Under the pieces are notes generated by a model that had not been told where the DNA came from, ran no database searches, and worked only from the letters and a program-made list of their open reading frames with translations. 35,998 nt of DNA from Planctomycetota bacterium (GTDB lineage: Bacteria; Planctomycetota; Planctomycetia; Pirellulales; JADFKK01). The stretch is from assembly GCA_022564995.1 (NCBI GenBank), contig JADFKK010000040.1:1-35998 (forward strand). Reading direction: 5' to 3'. This document shows, one piece after another, positions 31,508-35,998 of this stretch. Each line of letters starts with the position of its first letter. Positions within the stretch are counted from its first letter, which is position 1. The position numbers and the translations under genes are program-made.

Positions 31508-32503
31508 GGCAGGCGGCCGTTTGTCGGCCGGCACCGCCCAGACGCCTTTCCAGAGCATCTTTCTCACGGTTTCGGAATTCGCAATCGATTTCTTATTCAA
31601 GCTTTTCTCCTTCAACCGCCAGGAGAATTCGATTTTCTGCGGGGCGGAACTACCGGCGTCCAATTCCCCCTGCGTGCGATAGACCAGCATCAGCGTGCCG
31701 ACGCATTTCTTGCGGCCCAATTCCAACTTGATATCGTCCCGCGTCCAGCGGAATTCGTATCGCCGGGTCAGCTTCGTGGTCTCCGGCAGCTTCAAACGCT
31801 TCATCAGGCCCGGCAGCAGTTTGCCGACCGCCTTCATGTCGGGTAGATCCTGCAGGCCGCCGACGCAGGAGCGAAAGTGCTTTCCGTAAAGCGACACGGA
31901 ATAGGCGCATTTTTTATTTCCCGGCTGATAATAATCCCATTCTAATTTGGACTGCCATTTGCCCTTGTTCTCGGCTCCCCGCACGTAGGCATCCGCCGGC
32001 GTCAAATCCTCGCGAAGCGCCACCTTCTCGCTAACGGCGTTGTGTTTGATCGTTAGATTGGCGTGCGAGTCCTCGGCCTTGACCTCCAACCACTTCTTGG
32101 TACGCGAATCCCATTTCTCCAGCGTTCTGCGATACCGCAGGGCAAAACGGGCACGTTTCAGGTCGCCGCCAGACGTGTCGAGGAAGACGGCTACCCGTTT
32201 CTCGTTGTTGCCCGTTTCTTTGGTGTACTTGAACTTCTTTTTCTTGAGTTCGCCTTCGATATCGTCCTCGAGATACGCAAAGAACTTGGCGACACCGGCC
32301 GCACGGGTCTTGAACTTCTGGGGCTGGAGTAAGACCTGGTATTCGAACTGTTTGCTGGGGCCTTCGTCGGCGGAGGATGCTTTCTTTTTTCCATCGGCGC
32401 CGGCGGCCAGGGCCGGCAGAGCCGCAAGCGAGAGGCACAGCATGGCGACGAAGCCGCGCGGCGCGGGTGACAATCGCCGGCGATCGGACCGTAGATATGG
32501 CAT
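31481..32503 (-). CDS. Exported CYTH-like domain protein
   Basis: 340 residues with a signal peptide (about 1-34, RGFVAMLCLSLAALPALAAG). The core (about 50-260) resembles the CYTH/triphosphate-tunnel fold: a charged early strand (FEYQVLLQPQKF), VAVFLDTSGGDLKRARFALR followed by YRRTLEKW, then alternating basic strands (HANLTIKHNAVSEKVALRED and LTRRYEFRWTRDDIKLELG). The CYTH signature ExExK is not exact, so the assignment is an inference from strand pattern and the LDT-x-LKRARFALRYR motif. An exported CYTH protein is unusual, since known ones act on cytosolic polyphosphate or thiamine triphosphate. The last residues (AGGVSDGDR) come from the repeat cluster. The histidine kinase gene lies upstream on the same strand. 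Confidence 0.65.
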   Translation of the reverse strand: MPYLRSDRRRLSPAPRGFVAMLCLSLAALPALAAGADGKKKASSADEGPSKQFEYQVLLQPQKFKTRAAGVAKFFAYLEDDIEGELKKKKFKYTKETGNNEKRVAVFLDTSGGDLKRARFALRYRRTLEKWDSRTKKWLEVKAEDSHANLTIKHNAVSEKVALREDLTPADAYVRGAENKGKWQSKLEWDYYQPGNKKCAYSVSLYGKHFRSCVGGLQDLPDMKAVGKLLPGLMKRLKLPETTKLTRRYEFRWTRDDIKLELGRKKCVGTLMLVYRTQGELDAGSSAPQKIEFSWRLKEKSLNKKSIANSETVRKMLWKGVWAVPADKRPPAGGVSDGDR

Positions 32504-32613
32504 CAGAGTTTCCCGTTGGAGACTTTGTAAATCGGACGATCGATTCCAATCGATCGATACGATCTCTCCACCGCAAGTATAACAGACCGATGCCGTGTAT
32601 GTCTGGGGGCACC

Positions 32614-34059
32614 TCAGACAACTCGTTCAACGTCTGATTCTCCCGCGACGGGCAACTCCAGCACAAAACGGCTGCCTTGGCCCAGGGTGCTTTCGACTTC
32701 GAGCGTACCGCCGTGGGCCGTGGCGATGCGTCGGGCGACCGCCAGGCCGAGACCATGCCCCGTCTGTCCCGCTTTGCGAACTTCCGCGGCCCGATAAAAC
32801 GGCTCGAACACATGCGGCAGATCCTGCTCGGCAATGCCCGAGCCGTGGTCTTCGACGCTCAGCGAAAGCACGCCGTTATTGCGCGAAAGCCCCAGCGTAA
32901 CCGGCTGATCCGACGCGCCGTAACGCTGGGCATTGTCGATGAGGTTACTGACCAACTGGCTCAACAACACGCTTTGCACGCTGGCAACGAACGGCCCTTC
33001 GGTGCGCCGCTCGAACCGCACACCCGCCGGTCCATCATCATCTTGATCCGCCACCAACGCTTCAGCCCACTCGGCCAGATCGAGTTGTTCCAAACGGTCA
33101 AGCTGCGACTTTCCATCTGCGCGGGCGAGAAACAGCAACGACTCGACAATTTTGTGCAGATTGCCGGATTGGCGCTGCACCGATTCGAGCACTTCGCGAT
33201 ACTCGCCGGCATCACGCTCGCGTCGCAGGGCAACTTCCAACTGCCCGAGAATCGCTGTGAGCGGCGTGCGCAGCTGATGCGAGGCTTCGCCGGTGAACCC
33301 GCGTTGTCGCTCGAACGAGTCCTGCAATCGTACCAGCAACTCGTTGAACGCCATGCCCAGGTCTTCGACCTCATCGCCCGTGTGCGAGACGGGCAATCGT
33401 CGTGAAAAATCGCCGGCGCCCATCTCGCGGGCCACGGCGGCCATCTGAGTGACCGGCGAAAGCGCGCGTTGGCAGAGCCAGCGACCGACCACGGCGATCG
33501 CCAACCAAATGCCCGCCGACGTGCCGAATAACCACCACCGCAAACCGGCGAGCGTGGCGTGCGCTTCGTCCAACGAGACGGCAACTCCCAAGACCAGTTC
33601 TTCGTAGGAATAGTCCTTCTTCGGATCGCGCTGGGGAGGGCCGGTAGCACACTTCGCTCGCAGCGCCGTCACTCTCCACGACTTACCTTCGTCGTCGATC
33701 CGTGTGAATGTCATGGGGACTTCGGTCGCTTGGTCGCCGATCTCTAAGAGCAACGGCGGCGCACCGTCAGCAGGTAATCCATCGATCCACTTTCCATCTC
33801 CGTCGGTAACCATCCACTGGCCGGGACCCCGTCGCAACTGATCGTTGGCGCTGGGGAGAAGTTCTTCCCTCTTCCATTCGACACTGGTGTCTTCCACCTC
33901 CGCGGCACCCCTCAGAATACCAAACAGCACTTCCAAGTGATCGTCGACCTTGCTGTAAAGATCGTGTCGGGCAACGAAATAAACCGTCAGCGAGAACCCG
34001 ATCAGCACCAGGGCCAACATGCCCAGAAAGAAAACCGAAAGCCGAGTTGAAAGTTTCAC
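32614..34059 (-). CDS. HAMP-domain sensor histidine kinase
   Basis: 481 residues from GTG at 34057-34059. TM1 is about 7-29 (LSVFFLGMLALVLIGFSLTV), then a periplasmic sensor of about 135 residues. TM2 is WLFGTSAGIWLAIAVVG, followed by a HAMP linker (ALSPVTQMAAVAREMGAGDF). HisKA has His261 in EASHQLRTPLTAI. HATPase_c has NLIDNAQRYG, VEDHGSGI, HVFEPFYRA and GHGLGLAV. This is the classical QseC/heavy-metal-sensor layout, normally paired with an OmpR-type regulator; none is adjacent. GTG 34059 is preferred because further upstream the frame enters a 27-bp hairpin. GAGGCG precedes it. Confidence 0.92.
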   Translation of the reverse strand: MKLSTRLSVFFLGMLALVLIGFSLTVYFVARHDLYSKVDDHLEVLFGILRGAAEVEDTSVEWKREELLPSANDQLRRGPGQWMVTDGDGKWIDGLPADGAPPLLLEIGDQATEVPMTFTRIDDEGKSWRVTALRAKCATGPPQRDPKKDYSYEELVLGVAVSLDEAHATLAGLRWWLFGTSAGIWLAIAVVGRWLCQRALSPVTQMAAVAREMGAGDFSRRLPVSHTGDEVEDLGMAFNELLVRLQDSFERQRGFTGEASHQLRTPLTAILGQLEVALRRERDAGEYREVLESVQRQSGNLHKIVESLLFLARADGKSQLDRLEQLDLAEWAEALVADQDDDGPAGVRFERRTEGPFVASVQSVLLSQLVSNLIDNAQRYGASDQPVTLGLSRNNGVLSLSVEDHGSGIAEQDLPHVFEPFYRAAEVRKAGQTGHGLGLAVARRIATAHGGTLEVESTLGQGSRFVLELPVAGESDVERVV

Positions 34060-34098
34060 CGCGGTCGCCTCGTGAAAAGAAAGATAGAATGCGGGTGG

Positions 34099-34163
34099 CT
34101 GGTGGCTGAGCTTGCGAAGCCCCAGACCCATACTCCCTGGGGCTTCGCAAGCTCAGCCACCAG
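34099..34163. repeat. 27-bp perfect hairpin between divergent genes
   Basis: Arms 34099-34125 and 34137-34163 are exact complements (core GCTTGCGAAGCCCCAG and its complement) around an 11-base loop. It lies between the kinase start (34059) and the next start (34221), where the promoters of both should be. Confidence 0.85.
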
Positions 34164-34220
34164 TCACCCAAATCGACAGGTTATTTTTCGGCCGCCCCGT
34201 AAGCGACGTAGGGCTCGCGT

Positions 34221-35996
34221 ATGAGCAAAACCAACAGCATCCCGCCCCGCCGCCGACGCGCCCTGCTGATTTCTCCGCTGGACGACGAGGGAAGCTGCGT
34301 CGTCAAGGACCGCCGGCGCGGGTCGTACTATCGACTCGGCCCGCAGGAACACTACCTGCTCCGCAAGCTGAACGGTCGTCATTCAACCCGGCGGATTCGG
34401 CGGCGTTTCGAGCGGCGCTTTGGCGAGCCGCTCTCCAAGCAAGACTTCGAGCAGTTTCTGTCGATGGTCGATCGGCTCGGATTTCTGCGCCCGCCGGAGA
34501 AACATCCGCCCACTCCCAAGACCGACCCGCTCGACCGCACGGAGTGCCCAACACCTCATAAAAAGCCGCCGGTGGACTCACCGCCGGATCTTCCAACGCT
34601 GCCGAACGCCAAGCCGAAGCGGCGCCGCACAACAACCAAGAATTTCAAGGCTCCCAAGCCGACTTCGCAAAGCCTGCTCTATTTTCGCAAGAGCCTGTTC
34701 GACCCGGACCGGCTGTTCGATCGGATGCTGCCCTGGCTCGGGTGGATTTGGACGCGCTCTTTTTTCGTGCTCTCGATGCTCTGCATCACCTGGGCCACGG
34801 CGCTGGCCTGGGCCAACAGCAGTCAGCTCGTCTCGCAATTTCATCGGGCCATGCGTTGGGAGACGCTCTTGCTGATCTGGGTGACGACCGGCGTAGTCAC
34901 GCTCCTGCACGAGTTCTCCCACGGTCTGACCTGCAAGCGGTGGGGCGGCGAAGTCCACGAAATCGGCTTTTTGATGTTGATGTTCATGCCCTGCATGTAC
35001 TGCAACATTTCCGACGCCTGGCTGTTCCGCGAGAAGTGGCGGCGGATCTGGGTCACTTTGGCCGGCGCCTACGCCGACCTGTTGATGTGGGCGCTGGCGA
35101 TCATCGTGTGGCGGATTACCTACCAGGACAGCGTGGTGAATTTCGTGGCCTGGATCGTGATGTCCGTTTGCGGATTTAGAGCGTTGTTGAATTTCAACCC
35201 GCTGATCAAGCTCGACGGTTATTACATGCTCAGCGATCTGGTGGGCATTCACAATCTGAAACAGCGGTCGATGAGTTATTTTAAGAGTTATTTGCAGTGT
35301 GTGCTGTGGGGCGCGCCGCGGCCCGCCGGGCGCGATCGGGGCACGTTCCTGCTTTGCTACGGCATCGCAAGCTGGGTTTTTTCACTGTCGCTGGTGACCC
35401 TCATCTTGTTCGGCCTAGGCCGCTATTTGGAAGGCCAACTCGGAGGGATTGGAATTGCCATGGTCGCCATGCTGGCCGTCATGGTCGGACGCCGCCGTTT
35501 GGGCGGCACAACCCAAGGGGAGTTTACGAAAATGATCTTCAAACGACACAAACGCAAAGCCATCTGGCTGGCGATCATCGGCGGGATAATCGCCGCCATG
35601 CTGCTGGTGCCGATGCACGATCGGGCCGAGGGCACGTTCGAGGTGCGGTCGCTTTCCCGCGCCGAACTACGGGCTCCCGTGGCCGGCTTTCTGCGAGAGG
35701 TTTATTTCGAGGAAGCGTACTCGGCGAACCCGCTCGTTAACGTGATGTGCATCGGAATGGTCAAGAGGTCGGAATTCATCAGTGGAAAAGCCGCTTTGTT
35801 CCGCTACAAACTGCCATTCCTGAAACTCTTTAATAGGAAAGTCCAGCCGCCTAGCGCGTTTAGCAAGGTTATCGGCGGTATCAGCAACTTTGTTGAGTGC
35901 CAACGTTACGGCTGTTATGCCCCCCACTACCGCTATCGCGCCGAACTTCAGAAGCCTACCCGCGGCACTGGCCAGCCCCCTAGTCATTTTTCCTAA
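34221..35996 (+). CDS. PqqD/M50 peptidase/HlyD-like membrane protein with replaced C-terminus
   Basis: Visible chain of 591 residues. A PqqD-like N-terminal domain (about 12-95: YYRLGPQEHYLLRKLNGRHS) is followed by a proline-rich linker. Next comes a multi-pass site-2-protease (M50) domain with LLHEFSHGLTCKRWGGE (His230, Glu231, His234) and the distal NPLIKLDGYYMLSDL (Asp332). The start of a HlyD-like periplasmic domain follows: EGTFEVRSLSRAELRAPVAG, then FLREVYFEE, about 475-498. After about residue 500 the sequence no longer resembles the family, and from about 35772 the opposite strand reads as phage protein. The true C-terminal domain is missing. It is probably a truncated gene fused to foreign DNA. 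Related proteins take part in peptide export or maturation. Confidence 0.75.
   Translation: MSKTNSIPPRRRRALLISPLDDEGSCVVKDRRRGSYYRLGPQEHYLLRKLNGRHSTRRIRRRFERRFGEPLSKQDFEQFLSMVDRLGFLRPPEKHPPTPKTDPLDRTECPTPHKKPPVDSPPDLPTLPNAKPKRRRTTTKNFKAPKPTSQSLLYFRKSLFDPDRLFDRMLPWLGWIWTRSFFVLSMLCITWATALAWANSSQLVSQFHRAMRWETLLLIWVTTGVVTLLHEFSHGLTCKRWGGEVHEIGFLMLMFMPCMYCNISDAWLFREKWRRIWVTLAGAYADLLMWALAIIVWRITYQDSVVNFVAWIVMSVCGFRALLNFNPLIKLDGYYMLSDLVGIHNLKQRSMSYFKSYLQCVLWGAPRPAGRDRGTFLLCYGIASWVFSLSLVTLILFGLGRYLEGQLGGIGIAMVAMLAVMVGRRRLGGTTQGEFTKMIFKRHKRKAIWLAIIGGIIAAMLLVPMHDRAEGTFEVRSLSRAELRAPVAGFLREVYFEEAYSANPLVNVMCIGMVKRSEFISGKAALFRYKLPFLKLFNRKVQPPSAFSKVIGGISNFVECQRYGCYAPHYRYRAELQKPTRGTGQPPSHFS
35772..35987 (-). 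pseudogene. Phage tail tape-measure protein, N-terminal fragment
   Basis: Reading leftward from ATG at 35985-35987 (AGGAAAA just upstream), 72 residues resemble the start of tail tape-measure proteins: a hydrophobic segment (LLKFGAIAVVGGITAVTLAL) then NKVADTADNLAKRARRLDFP, IKEFQEWQFVAEQSGFSTDE and F. The ADxxxKxAR ... LQEWxxxAExSGxSTDEF pattern is characteristic. The likeness stops at the GAATTC at 35772-35777; beyond it the frame is antisense of the membrane protein. It is therefore a fragment, lying opposite to the coding strand. Whether it is prophage debris, a recent insertion, or a chimeric joint at the end of the sequence cannot be told here. Confidence 0.55.
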
Positions 35997-35998
35997 TT

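Overview
The window looks like a chromosomal segment of a planctomycete, most likely of the Pirellulales type, with high-GC genes. The evidence is the set of lineage-typical families: a PVC-type beta-propeller dehydrogenase with its cytochrome c, zinc-ribbon/GYF proteins with DUF4190 or TM2 tails, an SHD1 plus TIGR03067 protein, a PEP-CTERM protein, and a leucine-rich-repeat protein with the usual planctomycete RLRTLL membrane anchor. lpxD and lpxI show that lipid A is made. No rRNA, tRNA or CRISPR array was recognised.

Layout. 1-4.7 kb: a Gfo/Idh/MocA oxidoreductase cut by the left edge, an orphan membrane histidine kinase, an isochorismatase-like hydrolase and lpxD. 5-12.6 kb: lpxI, an exported SAM methyltransferase, an exported protein with tandem STN-like modules, a truncated zinc-ribbon ORF, an AT-richer PEP-CTERM gene between two copies of a long palindrome, a HExxH zincin, a YkgJ-like cysteine-cluster protein and a small membrane protein. 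12.9-15.4 kb: three paralogous zinc-ribbon/GYF membrane proteins in tandem. 15.6-19.3 kb: an NPCBM/beta-propeller/HEAT dehydrogenase and a separate HEAT/cytochrome c gene, a pair that is often one polypeptide in this phylum.

19.4-22.6 kb is a zone of decay. It holds a porin O/P pseudogene, a C-terminal IS110-family transposase fragment, a cysteine-less thioredoxin whose best start is out of frame with its body, a short exported protein, and a small ORF with the same out-of-frame start. 22.8-26.2 kb is one 1118-residue exported SHD1/TIGR03067/helical-repeat protein.

26.4-31.4 kb encodes the first two steps of trans-4-hydroxy-L-proline catabolism: 4-hydroxyproline 2-epimerase and the three subunits of a D-hydroxyproline dehydrogenase. 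A leucine-rich-repeat gene on the other strand splits this set. 31.5-36 kb holds an exported CYTH-like protein, a HAMP histidine kinase, and a PqqD/M50/HlyD-like membrane protein. The last gene's C-terminus is replaced near the right edge by sequence that reads, on the minus strand, as the start of a phage tail tape-measure protein.

The most unusual feature of the window is its intergenic DNA. At least nine kinds of palindrome or inverted repeat fill the gaps, several in multiple copies. One family at 31.4-31.5 kb has entered the 3' ends of two convergent genes and encodes both C-termini.
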